From IMG/VR virus record IMGVR_UViG_3300005563_000021, positions 1 to 40,717 of that record: DNA of 40,717 nt, one strand, 5' to 3'. The DNA is from a virus. The position numbers and the translations under genes were made by a program. The notes under the pieces were generated by a model that was not told the DNA's origin, made no database searches, and saw only the letters and a list, made by a program, of their open reading frames with translations. This document shows, in pieces, positions 12,332-19,860 of this stretch (the stretch's first letter is position 1; each line of letters starts with the position of its first letter).

Positions 12332-12483
12332 CCAGCCTAAAAGACAAAGCCTCCCGCATCCGAGAACTGGCCGACGAGCTAGAAAGGGCCTACTCGATGC
12401 CCCACCCCCCCAGTGAAATACTCAGGATAACCACCGCCATGTGGATGCTTTTGAAGGAGATTAATAAGGAGGGCGGGAAGTGA
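12328..12483 (+). CDS. 51-aa helical micro-protein
   Basis: ATG 12328 (4-bp overlap) to TGA 12483. Two helices are visible: KDKASRIRELADELERAYS and EILRITTAMWMLLKEINKE. Coupled at both ends, which is the main support. Unknown function. Confidence 0.6.
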   Translation: MTSLKDKASRIRELADELERAYSMPHPPSEILRITTAMWMLLKEINKEGGK

Positions 12484-12698
12484 ACGTTTACATTTGGGAG
12501 CGCGTGGAGTTCGCAACGTCCAATTACCATACGGAGGGCGGCGTGGTCATTTTTGCCGATTCCTTGGATGAGGCGAGGACTCTCGCTAACGCCGTGGAGG
12601 GGTGCGAAATCAAAGAGACCGAACAGCCTAACGAGGTTCGCCCCTGCGCAACGGGCGAAAAGAAAGTGTTCATCATGCCGGACGCCGGCTGCTGCTAG
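12480..12698 (+). CDS. Hypothetical 72-aa protein (GTG start)
   Basis: GTG 12480 overlaps the previous TGA (GTGA). The protein has a beta-alpha pattern (NVYIWERVEFATSNY, GGVVIFADSLDEARTLANAV) like small phage proteins that fold around one helix, and ends KKVFIMPDAGCC. No family is recognised. Confidence 0.6.
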   Translation: MNVYIWERVEFATSNYHTEGGVVIFADSLDEARTLANAVEGCEIKETEQPNEVRPCATGEKKVFIMPDAGCC

Positions 12699-12735
12699 GC
12701 CAACACCCACACCATCCCCAGCAGGATAACGCAAA

Positions 12736-12852
12736 ATGAACCTGGCTTTATTTGTTTGGACCATCGGGGATGCCATCGGGCTGGCCGTTTGGTCACTGGT
12801 CATCTTCTGTTTGTTTCTGTTTAAGGCCTTGGAGTGGCTCGACAGAAAATAG
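12736..12852 (+). CDS. 38-aa membrane micro-protein
   Basis: ATG 12736 to TAG 12852. Almost the whole protein is one hydrophobic segment (ALFVWTIGDAIGLAVWSLVI, continuing FCLFLF) followed by KALEWLDRK. It predicts a single membrane helix with a charged cytoplasmic tail. There is no SD. Confidence 0.55.
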   Translation: MNLALFVWTIGDAIGLAVWSLVIFCLFLFKALEWLDRK

Positions 12853-12892
12853 GTGTTTCACCTCACCCTATAATCCCACGTTAGACCTCATG

Positions 12893-12920
12893 GATTTAAA
12901 TTAGGTCCCCGTGGTATATT
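12893..12920 (+). promoter_or_regulatory. Promoter GATTTA-N16-TATATT, 7 bp before ATG 12928 (leaderless)
   Basis: GATTTA (12893-12898) and TATATT (12915-12920) are separated by 16 bp. The same two boxes with the same spacing occur at 17176-17203. Only 7 bases (CTCACTA) separate the -10 box from the ATG, so transcription would start at or next to the start codon and no SD is possible. It follows a 75-bp gap between genes. Confidence 0.6.
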
Positions 12921-12927
12921 CTCACTA

Positions 12928-13119
12928 ATGAAAATCTGCAAAACGATGGACTACACGGGCGAATCACGAGCCCAAGATGCAGCGGAGGGGGATTTCACCC
13001 TTTGCCATGGATGCCAGGAAATGTTTCCGGGGGGGCTGATGTGCCTCTGGGAGGGGCGGAATCTTTGCCCGGATTGCATGGATGGGCTTTCGGCTGAGGA
13101 CTTGGAGGGCGGAAAATGA
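12928..13119 (+). CDS. 63-aa zinc-binding-type protein
   Basis: TLCHGCQEMFPGGLMCL and RNLCPDCMDGL contain CxxC (about residues 25-28) and CxxC (about 48-51) pairs, giving a likely C4 zinc ribbon. Length and layout resemble many unnamed phage zinc proteins. It is the first gene after the promoter at 12893-12920 and overlaps the next gene by 4 bp. Confidence 0.7.
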   Translation: MKICKTMDYTGESRAQDAAEGDFTLCHGCQEMFPGGLMCLWEGRNLCPDCMDGLSAEDLEGGK

Positions 13120-13514
13120 ACCCCCGCGAACAGATCGCCCGACACGTTATGGGACTGGGTTTCCCCTCCACGGGACACGCCATGCTGAAGATTGCAAGGG
13201 AGGCCCCGTTTGGGCCGTCCTATGCCTTTAGCGGGCTTTCCCAAGTGGTCAGGCCGGAATCCCCGCGCCCCGCGTATCGCCCCGCCAATGCCCGCAATGA
13301 CCTCGTGGTAGCCTTCCCGCCCGACAAGGGATACTTGGGGGCCTGCACCACAGTTGCGGACCTCTCCCGCCACGGAATCTACCCCGGCCACCTCGGGACC
13401 ACCCCGAACAAGCAAGCAGCGGTCAAACTTATCCATCAGGCCAACATGGAGGCCATGGAGGGAAGCGGGAATGGGAATGAGGCCAATCGGCGTTTACGGG
13501 AGGCCCAGAAATGA
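13116..13514 (+). CDS. Hypothetical 132-aa protein
   Basis: A short helix (REQIARHVMGLGFPSTGH) is followed by a Pro-rich middle and YLGACTTVADLSRHGIYPGH. The C-terminal helix carries KQAAVKLIHQANMEAM. Not recognised. It sits just upstream of the recombination genes and is coupled at both ends by ATGA. Confidence 0.6.
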   Translation: MNPREQIARHVMGLGFPSTGHAMLKIAREAPFGPSYAFSGLSQVVRPESPRPAYRPANARNDLVVAFPPDKGYLGACTTVADLSRHGIYPGHLGTTPNKQAAVKLIHQANMEAMEGSGNGNEANRRLREAQK

Positions 13515-13597
13515 ACTTCACCCTATTCTGTATATCGGTGTGGGCGGTTTGGGTGGTGGGGCTCATTGCCTTGCTGGCTTGGGAGGACTCCAAATAA
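13511..13597 (+). CDS. 28-aa membrane micro-protein
   Basis: ATG 13511 (4-bp overlap) to TAA 13597. It is a single hydrophobic segment (FTLFCISVWAVWVVGLIALL) with the tail AWEDSK. Only coupling and hydrophobicity support it. It lies directly before the ERF gene. Confidence 0.45.
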   Translation: MNFTLFCISVWAVWVVGLIALLAWEDSK

Positions 13598-13603
13598 TTT
13601 ACC

Positions 13604-14362
13604 ATGAAAAACGCCACACAAACCGAACTGATTACATCGGACCCGAGGCAGCCCATTGCCACGGTTGAACCGACCATTGGCCAGCTCTTGCAGGCCGTCA
13701 TCGAGAAGGGAGACCCGGAAAAGAACATAGGGGTTCTCGAACGCCTGATTGCCCTGAAGGAGCGGGCGGAGGAAAAGCAGGCCGAACGCGAGTTCGCCGC
13801 CGCCTTCCTCGAATTGCAGAAGGAAATGAAGGGCGTGCAAGCCTTGGACGAGGTTCCCGACAAACATGGCGGGGTGCGCTACACCTTCGCCAGCTATGAG
13901 CGGATCATGCGGCAGGTCCGCGACCCTATCCAGCAGCACGGATTCAGCGTGAGCTTTGATTCCGAGTTCAAGGACAATCGGGTTATCGCCCGCTGCATCC
14001 TTACCCACGTTGGGGGGCACAAGCGAATCACCACCCAGTTCATGCGGGTATCCGCTCCTTATGGCGCGAATGACTCCCAAGCGGACGGGGCAACCATGAC
14101 CATGGCGAAGCGTTACGCCCTTTGCTCCGCCCTCAACATCGTCATTGAGCGAGATTCGGACGGGATCGACAACGACATGCGAAACGAGGGTCAGCCCATT
14201 TCCTTTGAGATGGCGGAAACGCTCAAGGAGTTGGTGAAGGAAACCCGCAGCAACGAGGCCGCCTTCCTGAAGTACGCGGGCGCTTCCAACTACGAAGAAA
14301 TCGGCATGAACCGATACCAGGAGCTTTTCCGCTCCCTCCAAAACAAACTCCGCCAGCAATGA
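13604..14362 (+). CDS. erf: ERF-family single-strand annealing protein
   Basis: The 252-aa protein carries the ERF core: a leading helical region (LIALKERAEEKQAEREFAAA), YTFASYERIMRQVRDPIQQH (about residues 92-111) and GANDSQADGATMTMAKRYAL (about 150-169). The latter is the G..xxxxG.x.T.AkRYaL signature shared with Sak/Erf proteins. ERF anneals complementary single strands during phage recombination and genome circularisation. It is coupled by ATGA to the YqaJ exonuclease, the usual partner arrangement. There is no SD; TTACC precedes the ATG. Confidence 0.9.
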   Translation: MKNATQTELITSDPRQPIATVEPTIGQLLQAVIEKGDPEKNIGVLERLIALKERAEEKQAEREFAAAFLELQKEMKGVQALDEVPDKHGGVRYTFASYERIMRQVRDPIQQHGFSVSFDSEFKDNRVIARCILTHVGGHKRITTQFMRVSAPYGANDSQADGATMTMAKRYALCSALNIVIERDSDGIDNDMRNEGQPISFEMAETLKELVKETRSNEAAFLKYAGASNYEEIGMNRYQELFRSLQNKLRQQ

Positions 14363-15012
14363 AAATCCTCGACATGCAGCAGGGTGGAACTGAGTGGCAC
14401 ATGGCCCGAGCCGGGAAGGTGACGGCCAGCGAGATTGACTCACTTGTCTCCCCGACCCTCGAAATACGAAAGGGGCAAGGCCCACAAACCTACCTCTACA
14501 AAAAGACGGCGGAGCTTATCATGGGGTATCAGGATGAAAGCGGCGGGACGATGGCAATGGATGCCGGTCGCACCCTCGAAACCATCGCCCTTCCGTGGTA
14601 CGAATTCCAGTTTGGGGTAACGGTCAATCGGGTGGGCTTCGTGCAATCCGATGATGGGAAGATCGGATGCTCTCCTGACGGCATGATCGAAGGCAAACAA
14701 TGCGGACTCGAAATCAAGTGCCCGCAGGCCGAGCGCCATTTGAAGTACCTGCTGGGCGGGGGCGTCCCGACCGAATACTTCACCCAAGTACAATTCTCCA
14801 TGTTCATCACCGGATACCCTGAATGGGTGTTCGTGAGCTACCACCCCCACCTGCCCCCCTTCGTGGTCCACGCCATCCGCAGCCCCGAGGCCATGAACGT
14901 CTTTCAGTCAGCCCTGAATGATTTCCTGCCAAAGCTGGAGGATGCAGAGGCCCGCGTTCGTGCAATGATGGAGGCGAAAGCCCGCCGCGCCCAAAGGGAG
15001 GGAGCTGCCTGA
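14359..15012 (+). CDS. YqaJ-type viral recombinase (exonuclease)
   Basis: The 217-aa protein matches the lambda-exonuclease-like YqaJ fold: GTEWHMARAGKVTASEID (about residues 10-27), GRTLETIALPWYE, then GCSPDGMI (catalytic Asp) and GLEIKCP (E-x-K). QVQFSMFITGYPEWVFVSY completes the core. A 5'-3' exonuclease that supplies single strands for ERF is the expected role. It overlaps the ERF stop by 4 bp and the next start by 1 bp. Confidence 0.9.
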   Translation: MKILDMQQGGTEWHMARAGKVTASEIDSLVSPTLEIRKGQGPQTYLYKKTAELIMGYQDESGGTMAMDAGRTLETIALPWYEFQFGVTVNRVGFVQSDDGKIGCSPDGMIEGKQCGLEIKCPQAERHLKYLLGGGVPTEYFTQVQFSMFITGYPEWVFVSYHPHLPPFVVHAIRSPEAMNVFQSALNDFLPKLEDAEARVRAMMEAKARRAQREGAA

Positions 15013-15578
15013 TGACAACTTGGGGACAACGCTTGCTGACCGCCTTTCAGTCCGAAAAGGAGGCCAAGGGGGCGAACCTGTCAGCCGATGAGATAGCGGC
15101 GACCGGGGAGCGCATGGTTGCCCTTTTCATCAAGGAGGCGTTGGCGGCATCGAAACCAAAGAAGCCCAAGCAGGCGCAAATGTCGGATGTGGAATGGATG
15201 CAGTCCTTACGGGAAGACCCCGCCTTTACGGGTTTGGATGTTGGGCGGGAGTGGGACCGCTGCTGTGCATGGTACAAGCAGAACGTTTCCAAGGTAGGGC
15301 TTCCCACTCGAAAGAGGTTCACGAATTGGCTCCTGAAGGCAGAGCGCGTTGTGACCCTGAAACAATCGGGAGCCCAATTCGCCACGGGACTAAAACCGCC
15401 CGCCCCCCAAGGACCGGAAGGATGGAGGGAATGGCTCCAAGTCGAGCTATCCACCCTCTCAGAAGATCACCCCGCCCACGGCCAATTAACCGCCGCCTAC
15501 AACTGCCGTAAATTCGATATGATGCCTGCCTCATGGAGAGAGCGGGCCACCCAATCACTTCACCAGAAATCAGCATGA
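15012..15578 (+). CDS. 188-aa protein following recombination genes (replication-associated?)
   Basis: A helical N terminus (MVALFIKEALAASKPKKPKQ) leads to DVEWMQSLREDPAFTGLDVG and then WYKQNVSKVGLPTRKRFTNW with LLKAERV. The TRxRFxNWLxKAE motif recurs at the ends of phage replication-region proteins. Placed right after ERF/YqaJ, it may be a replication adapter or helicase-loader-like protein, but no fold is certain. The C terminus is polar. Translation is coupled (stop/start TGATG at 15010-15014). Confidence 0.55.
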   Translation: MTTWGQRLLTAFQSEKEAKGANLSADEIAATGERMVALFIKEALAASKPKKPKQAQMSDVEWMQSLREDPAFTGLDVGREWDRCCAWYKQNVSKVGLPTRKRFTNWLLKAERVVTLKQSGAQFATGLKPPAPQGPEGWREWLQVELSTLSEDHPAHGQLTAAYNCRKFDMMPASWRERATQSLHQKSA

Positions 15579-15814
15579 ACACAAGCGACAGCAGGCTTTT
15601 GGAATGGATGGAATTTGTTCAGGGGACTTGGAATCTTCACGGCGATACCGGGACCCATGGACGCTTTTCTCCCAGAAATGGGATGGCGCGGGATGCTTGG
15701 TCTCTTCGGGAGGCCCTTACCCTGGACATGAAAGATTCCATGGAAGGGGATAAACGCTGCTACACCGACTTTCTATTGACCAGAAAATCACATGACTACT
15801 TCGACCAGCCTTGA
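15575..15814 (+). CDS. Hypothetical 79-aa protein
   Basis: ATG 15575 (MNTSDSRLLEWMEF) overlaps the previous stop and is preferred to the frame start at 15533. Trp-rich with a C-terminal RKSHDYFDQP. Not recognised. It overlaps the next gene by 23 bp, more than the usual 4 bp. Confidence 0.6.
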   Translation: MNTSDSRLLEWMEFVQGTWNLHGDTGTHGRFSPRNGMARDAWSLREALTLDMKDSMEGDKRCYTDFLLTRKSHDYFDQP

Positions 15815-16178
15815 GCCTTCCTTTATGCAGGCGGCACTTTTGGTGTCGGCCTTTAAGCCCAAGAGAATGAGGGCGTGTCAGGCTTTCCTTCTGGGGGAGG
15901 CTTTGAAAGGGAACGACGTTCACGGGGCTATGCTCCCGGAGGAACTGACGGGAGGCTCGCCCCACCTAAGCGGCTGCGTGTTCGGGTCCCTGATTTCCAT
16001 GGGGCTCTTGGTATGCATCGGGCGGATAAAGTCTCCCAAAGAGAACGCAAAGGGCCGCAAATTGGACCTCTGCCGCCTCCCGAACGAGAAACGCCCCGCC
16101 GCCAAAGCATTTCTGGTCGCCAACGGATTCCCCGTTTCGCCCTCCACCGAACCCCATCAAATGAGCCTAGCTGTATGA
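15792..16178 (+). CDS. 128-aa protein, possible winged-helix
   Basis: FMQAALLVSAFKPKRMRACQ is followed by HLSGCVFGSLISMGLLVCIG and GRKLDLCRLPNEKRPAAKAF. The layout (helices, then a strand with LDLCRL) is like winged-helix DNA-binding domains in phage replication regions. This is inference from pattern only. Coupled to the next gene by ATGA. Confidence 0.55.
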   Translation: MTTSTSLEPSFMQAALLVSAFKPKRMRACQAFLLGEALKGNDVHGAMLPEELTGGSPHLSGCVFGSLISMGLLVCIGRIKSPKENAKGRKLDLCRLPNEKRPAAKAFLVANGFPVSPSTEPHQMSLAV

Positions 16179-16411
16179 ACACTGAACCCGAAATGGAAAC
16201 CATGCGTGAAATTTGGCCTGCCGGTGGAGATGCCGCCCATTATCACTGGGAGGTCGGCCCGGACCGCGATGGTATGGGGTGCGTTGAAATCCGCTATATC
16301 GAGGAAGACGAAAAGGGGCGGAAAATCAGAGACCGCCTTACCTTCAATCCAGCGGTCGCCGCCCTGATCGCCCAAGCCATCCAGAAATCCGCCCAAGAAC
16401 TCACGCCGTGA
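16175..16411 (+). CDS. Hypothetical 78-aa acidic protein
   Basis: ATG 16175 is set by the 4-bp overlap. Beta-rich first half (HYHWEVGPDRDGMGCVEIRY) and a C-terminal helix (AVAALIAQAIQKSAQ). No family is recognised. The stop overlaps the GTG of the HNH gene. Confidence 0.6.
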   Translation: MNTEPEMETMREIWPAGGDAAHYHWEVGPDRDGMGCVEIRYIEEDEKGRKIRDRLTFNPAVAALIAQAIQKSAQELTP

Positions 16412-16743
16412 AGACATTCGCCCAATGGCTCAACAGAAAGCCCTCCTCCCCCAAGCCCAAGAAGCCCCTAAAGAGGTCCGGGAGGTTGCGGGGGGCGAGT
16501 CGAAAAAGAGCCTCCCAACTGAAAGAGTACTACAAGATCAGGAAGGCGTTCCTCTTTGAATTCCCGCTGTGTGAGGTGGGTTGGGATGGTTGCACCACCA
16601 AGGCCACGGAATGTCACCACAGGGCATCTAGAGTGGGCGAAAAGCTCAACGACATCGACAATCTAATTCCAGTGTGCCGGAGCTGTCATGTGGCACTTCA
16701 TGCCCAGCCCTCCCGAGCACGCGAACAAGGATTACTGAAATGA
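16408..16743 (+). CDS. Small HNH nuclease (GTG start)
   Basis: The 111-aa protein begins with a very basic tail (SSPKPKKPLKRSGRLRGASR). The HNH core then follows: FPLCEVGWDGC (C55/C62), ATECHHRASRVGEK (H70/H71), NDIDNLIPVCRSCHVALH (C90/C93, H94). All catalytic and zinc residues are present. The position near RusA and the basic tail recall NinG/Rap-type or packaging-associated HNH proteins, but the short core is generic. Confidence 0.8.
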   Translation: MKTFAQWLNRKPSSPKPKKPLKRSGRLRGASRKRASQLKEYYKIRKAFLFEFPLCEVGWDGCTTKATECHHRASRVGEKLNDIDNLIPVCRSCHVALHAQPSRAREQGLLK

Positions 16744-16889
16744 AGTATCGCCTCCCGGAAGAGGCGGGGATTGCCGCCATCAAACCCGCCCCCAAGCCAG
16801 AAAGAATCCGCCGAATCGCCCAAAGAAAGCGTTACGTCATCACCCCCAAGCAGGCTTTGGCCCTTGGGTTTAAACTGCCGACAAAATGA
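16740..16889 (+). CDS. 49-aa basic micro-protein
   Basis: ATG 16740 (overlap with the previous stop) encodes KYRLPEEAGIAAIKPAPKPE, then RIRRIAQRKRYVITPKQALA. Highly basic, probably nucleic-acid-associated. No family is recognised. Coupled at both ends. Confidence 0.6.
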   Translation: MKYRLPEEAGIAAIKPAPKPERIRRIAQRKRYVITPKQALALGFKLPTK

Positions 16890-17131
16890 AGATTCGCCGC
16901 GATGGGATGCGCCCATTTTGCTATTGGGTGGAGAGCCGGTCTCGCCCCGGACACGAGCATTACGTAAACTGGCTGGAGGAATCGTGCTCCTGTGAGCAGT
17001 ACGCCTTCAATAACCGAAAGTGGATGATGGCCCACCCCCGCCCCTTCGTCTGTGAACACATGGACGGATGCCGCGAAATGGAATGGAACGAAATCGTTGA
17101 CCACTCCCGCGACCAACTCCTGAAAGAATAG
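16886..17131 (+). CDS. 81-aa SWIM-like zinc-finger protein
   Basis: YWVESRSRPGHEHYVNWLEE is followed by SCSCEQYAF and FVCEHMDGC. The CxC...CxH arrangement (about residues 34-36 and 55-57) is the SWIM zinc-finger pattern, usually found in transposases, helicases and RecA-associated Sws1/Shu2 proteins. A free-standing SWIM domain this small is plausible for phage. It is the last gene of its run before the promoter at 17176. Confidence 0.65.
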   Translation: MKIRRDGMRPFCYWVESRSRPGHEHYVNWLEESCSCEQYAFNNRKWMMAHPRPFVCEHMDGCREMEWNEIVDHSRDQLLKE

Positions 17132-17175
17132 GACTAGGTAGTTATCCCTATACGTAGTCAGGAACCCACTTCATA

Positions 17176-17203
17176 GATTTAGATACCCCAAATACTGTAT
17201 ATT
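17176..17203 (+). promoter_or_regulatory. Promoter GATTTA-N16-TATATT, 7 bp before ATG 17211 (leaderless)
   Basis: GATTTA (17176-17181) and TATATT (17198-17203) repeat the boxes and exact 16-bp spacing of 12893-12920, with CTCCCAC between the -10 box and the ATG. TTCATA/CTCATG just upstream also resemble each other. It lies in the 79-bp gap after the SWIM gene. Confidence 0.6.
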
Positions 17204-17210
17204 CTCCCAC

Positions 17211-17528
17211 ATGAACCCAGAACCGACCCGCAAGGAACACGGGCGCGACAGCGCACCGACGCCCACGCCAAAAACGTTTATCGTTTCTGAATGGGATATA
17301 ACCGCTCACGACGTTCCGGCCGGCCGCTACATATCAGCTGACGATTTCAAGCGCGAACTCGCCCAGCGGGAGCAGCGTATTGATGAACTGGAAATGGCTC
17401 TTGGGGAGATTCGGGCGCGTTTGCCTGCGAAAGAATACGTTCAAGACGGACTGACCGCCCGTGAACTAAAGCACATTATCGCCTTTGTTGACCAAGCCCT
17501 CGCCACCCCCAGCCCAGCAACGAACTGA
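17211..17528 (+). CDS. Hypothetical 105-aa protein
   Basis: A charged N terminus (EPTRKEHGRDSAPTPTPK) is followed by EWDITAHDVPAGRYISADDF and a coiled-coil helix (LAQREQRIDELEMALGEIRA). Unknown. It is the first gene after the second TATATT promoter. Confidence 0.6.
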   Translation: MNPEPTRKEHGRDSAPTPTPKTFIVSEWDITAHDVPAGRYISADDFKRELAQREQRIDELEMALGEIRARLPAKEYVQDGLTARELKHIIAFVDQALATPSPATN

Positions 17529-17529
17529 C

Positions 17530-18303
17530 ATGAAGACCACCACACTGAGTGAATCTGCCGCTTGGTTGCAGAACGAACGCCTTAAAGATGACCTCGCCCG
17601 CCTCACCGAACTTTCCAACAACCAAGCCTCTGCCTGCGCGTGGGCTAAAGAGGAAGTCGCCCGCCTCACCTCGCAGGTACGGGAGTTGACCGAAGACAAA
17701 GAGCACCACCGCATTGGAGCCATCAATGCAGGGGGAGAGGCAGACCGCGTTCACGCTGCAAACGAACTGCTCCGTGCCGACCTCGCCCGCTTGACCGAGG
17801 AGAACGAGCGGTTGACCAAGGTTCGTGATGAATTTGCCAATCGTATCTACAAGGAAGATGGCTTGTTGGCCGAGAACGCCAAGCTCCGCTCAAAACTAAA
17901 TGCGGCTGTCGATACGCTCGCCGGACTCCCGGCTGCCAAGGACAACGAACCTTGCGGCGGGCGCTGTGGTGACCGCGATTGCGACCTGACGACAACGGGG
18001 GAGCGGGTTGGTTTGCCCGAATCCTCGAAGCCTGCGGAGTGGATGCGCAAAGCGGCAGAAGCCATAGAGCCTCGCGTTACCCTGGGTGAAAGCAGCCCGC
18101 TCCGTGTCGCAATGATGGCCGCCATTATTGAGGAGCACGCCCCCGCCGCGCCCGGTTTGGCGTCGGAGACGATGAAGGGGGAGGACTCACTCCGCGCCAT
18201 CGAAGAAATCCTGATTTCCGACTGCGGGTTTCGTCGGGGTCTGTCAGAAACCGCGAGGATGGCCGAAAAGCTGGCCCGCGCCGCACGCAAGGAGGGAGCA
18301 TGA
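17530..18303 (+). CDS. 257-aa coiled-coil protein
   Basis: ATG 17530 (MKTTTLSESAAWLQNERLKD) is preferred to the frame start at 17485. Repeated heptads, including three xDLARLTE/EVARLTSQ segments (about residues 19-27, 44-52, 83-92) and LLAENAKLRSKL, make a long coiled coil. A Cys-rich linker (CGGRCGDRDC) follows, then helical sequence. It is probably a structural or scaffolding-type accessory protein; function unknown. Confidence 0.65.
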   Translation: MKTTTLSESAAWLQNERLKDDLARLTELSNNQASACAWAKEEVARLTSQVRELTEDKEHHRIGAINAGGEADRVHAANELLRADLARLTEENERLTKVRDEFANRIYKEDGLLAENAKLRSKLNAAVDTLAGLPAAKDNEPCGGRCGDRDCDLTTTGERVGLPESSKPAEWMRKAAEAIEPRVTLGESSPLRVAMMAAIIEEHAPAAPGLASETMKGEDSLRAIEEILISDCGFRRGLSETARMAEKLARAARKEGA

Positions 18304-18542
18304 AAGACCGCGATGAAGTTACGTACCAATATGGCGGGTTTCCGGGTGACTGGATGGTGGCCGTCGTAATCAAAGCCGGATTCTTCAATAGCCTTATCTG
18401 GGACGACTTCTTGGACCGACCATCTGAGGTCAAAAACTCCAATCTGATGCCCATCGGGAAGCTCGCCAATGCCCCGGGATATAGGTCGCTACTGGATAGC
18501 ATCCATGCAAAGATCAAACAGCACAAGGAGCCCACCCAATGA
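18300..18542 (+). CDS. Hypothetical 80-aa protein
   Basis: DEVTYQYGGFPGDWMVAVVI and LIWDDFLDRPSEVKNSN give a mixed alpha/beta protein. No family is recognised. 4-bp overlaps at both ends. Confidence 0.6.
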   Translation: MKDRDEVTYQYGGFPGDWMVAVVIKAGFFNSLIWDDFLDRPSEVKNSNLMPIGKLANAPGYRSLLDSIHAKIKQHKEPTQ

Positions 18543-18916
18543 CCACCACCCAACGCACCAGGGAGGCGATTGAACGAGCCATTGAGCACGCCATTCCAAC
18601 CGGACTTGATTCTGTGGACACCGTTGACCACGCAAGAGCCGTGGATGCCATCCTCGCCGCCCTAGAACCGATACTACGGGAGGGGGAGGCCGATACGCGG
18701 AGGCTTAGCTGGCTCCTGAACGAACTTCACCCGGTCAAGCAGCACGCGGGAGGCTGGCCGTACCCCGACCTGCGAGGGACGTATGACGGGCGGTTCGTTG
18801 GCATCACCTATCTTGAGGACTGCGAAGCGCGCCCCGTGCCCGAGTATTTCGCCACCCGAAAAGACATTGATAAGTGCATGGCCGCCACCCAACCCAAAGA
18901 AGGAGGGAGCAAGTGA
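18539..18916 (+). CDS. Hypothetical 125-aa protein
   Basis: An N-terminal helix (REAIERAIEHAIPTG) leads to HARAVDAILAALEPIL. The middle carries DLRGTYDGRFVGITYLED, and the C-terminal tail is charged. Not recognised. Coupled to both neighbours. Confidence 0.6.
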   Translation: MTTTQRTREAIERAIEHAIPTGLDSVDTVDHARAVDAILAALEPILREGEADTRRLSWLLNELHPVKQHAGGWPYPDLRGTYDGRFVGITYLEDCEARPVPEYFATRKDIDKCMAATQPKEGGSK

Positions 18917-19116
18917 GTGTATCCGAACTAATAGAATTTTTGAAGACCCAGCCGCAACACCTGCCGGTTGTCTATAAATGCTGTAGTGAATACGACACGC
19001 TTACGGCGGATCAGATTGAGGTAAAAGACCTGTGCAGGGAACGCCCTGATGGATGGGTACACTGCAACCGCCCGGACATGCCAACTCAGGCTTACCTTGT
19101 CCTCCCCGGAAATTGA
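18913..19116 (+). CDS. 67-aa protein (GTG start)
   Basis: GTG 18913 overlaps the previous TGA; GTG 18917 is out of frame. SVSELIEFLKTQPQHLPVVY, then KCCSEYDTLTADQIEVKD matches a recurring phage pattern in which a short helix precedes 'P..pVvy..cSEyd' and a beta hairpin. Function unknown. Confidence 0.6.
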   Translation: MSVSELIEFLKTQPQHLPVVYKCCSEYDTLTADQIEVKDLCRERPDGWVHCNRPDMPTQAYLVLPGN

Positions 19117-19119
19117 TTT

Positions 19120-19860
19120 ATGAACTCCCAACCCAAGCCCACGTTTGAAGCGATTCAGGCGGCAAACACGATCCTTGGCCGGCATGTCTCTTTTCGGGAT
19201 AGCCGGTTTGATTCAGAAGCCGTCGCCCACCTCCTCGACTCCTTCGCCCAGCAGAGGGAGGGGGAGGCGCGAAAGGAACTGGAGGCCATGGCTGTGGAAC
19301 TGAGGCGCGTTGGATGGTGCGGTGGCGTGGACGGCGCGAAACGGCTTGCTGACTCACATCTGCGACTTCTGCGAGAACTCAATGAGCGCGACCGTCCCGC
19401 TGGCTTCGATTCGTGGGAAGCATATCACGCCCATATAGTGAAACAGGGTAACGAACTAACCGCCCTCCGCTCCCAGCTCGCCAACCACGAACACACGATT
19501 CGTAATGCGGGGTACATCGACGAGTGCGCGGCAGATTTCGAGCGCCTGCTTCCCCCTCTGCATGAGGGCGCAACGGGTAGTTGGATACCCCGGCTTGAGA
19601 AACTAGTCTCCCAGCTCGCCGCCGCCAACAAGGCCAGGGAGGAGGCGGAAGAACGTCTGCGACCGCACGAGGGCGAAGAACGAGAGCCTTTGACTCAGGA
19701 TGTGCGCGATAGACTGTGCGCCGAATCCATAGCGTTCATCGAATGGTGCGAAACCGTTATGCACTCGAAACACCGTCATCCTTTTGCCCGATGCGCCTTT
19801 GAGGCCGGGGCGAAGTGGGCCTCCCATAAATCTCTAGGCAACCAAGGGGGAGGATCGTGA
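19120..19860 (+). CDS. 246-aa coiled-coil accessory protein
   Basis: Helical heptads (EARKELEAMAVELRRVGW, LHEGATGSWIPRLEKLVSQL) alternate with conserved-looking stretches (SFRDSRFDSEAVAHLLDSF, AFEAGAKWASHKSL). It resembles the 257-aa protein at 17530 in style, not in detectable sequence. The C terminus 'FARCAFEAGAKWAS' recalls a phage DUF. Function unknown. Confidence 0.6.
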   Translation: MNSQPKPTFEAIQAANTILGRHVSFRDSRFDSEAVAHLLDSFAQQREGEARKELEAMAVELRRVGWCGGVDGAKRLADSHLRLLRELNERDRPAGFDSWEAYHAHIVKQGNELTALRSQLANHEHTIRNAGYIDECAADFERLLPPLHEGATGSWIPRLEKLVSQLAAANKAREEAEERLRPHEGEEREPLTQDVRDRLCAESIAFIEWCETVMHSKHRHPFARCAFEAGAKWASHKSLGNQGGGS

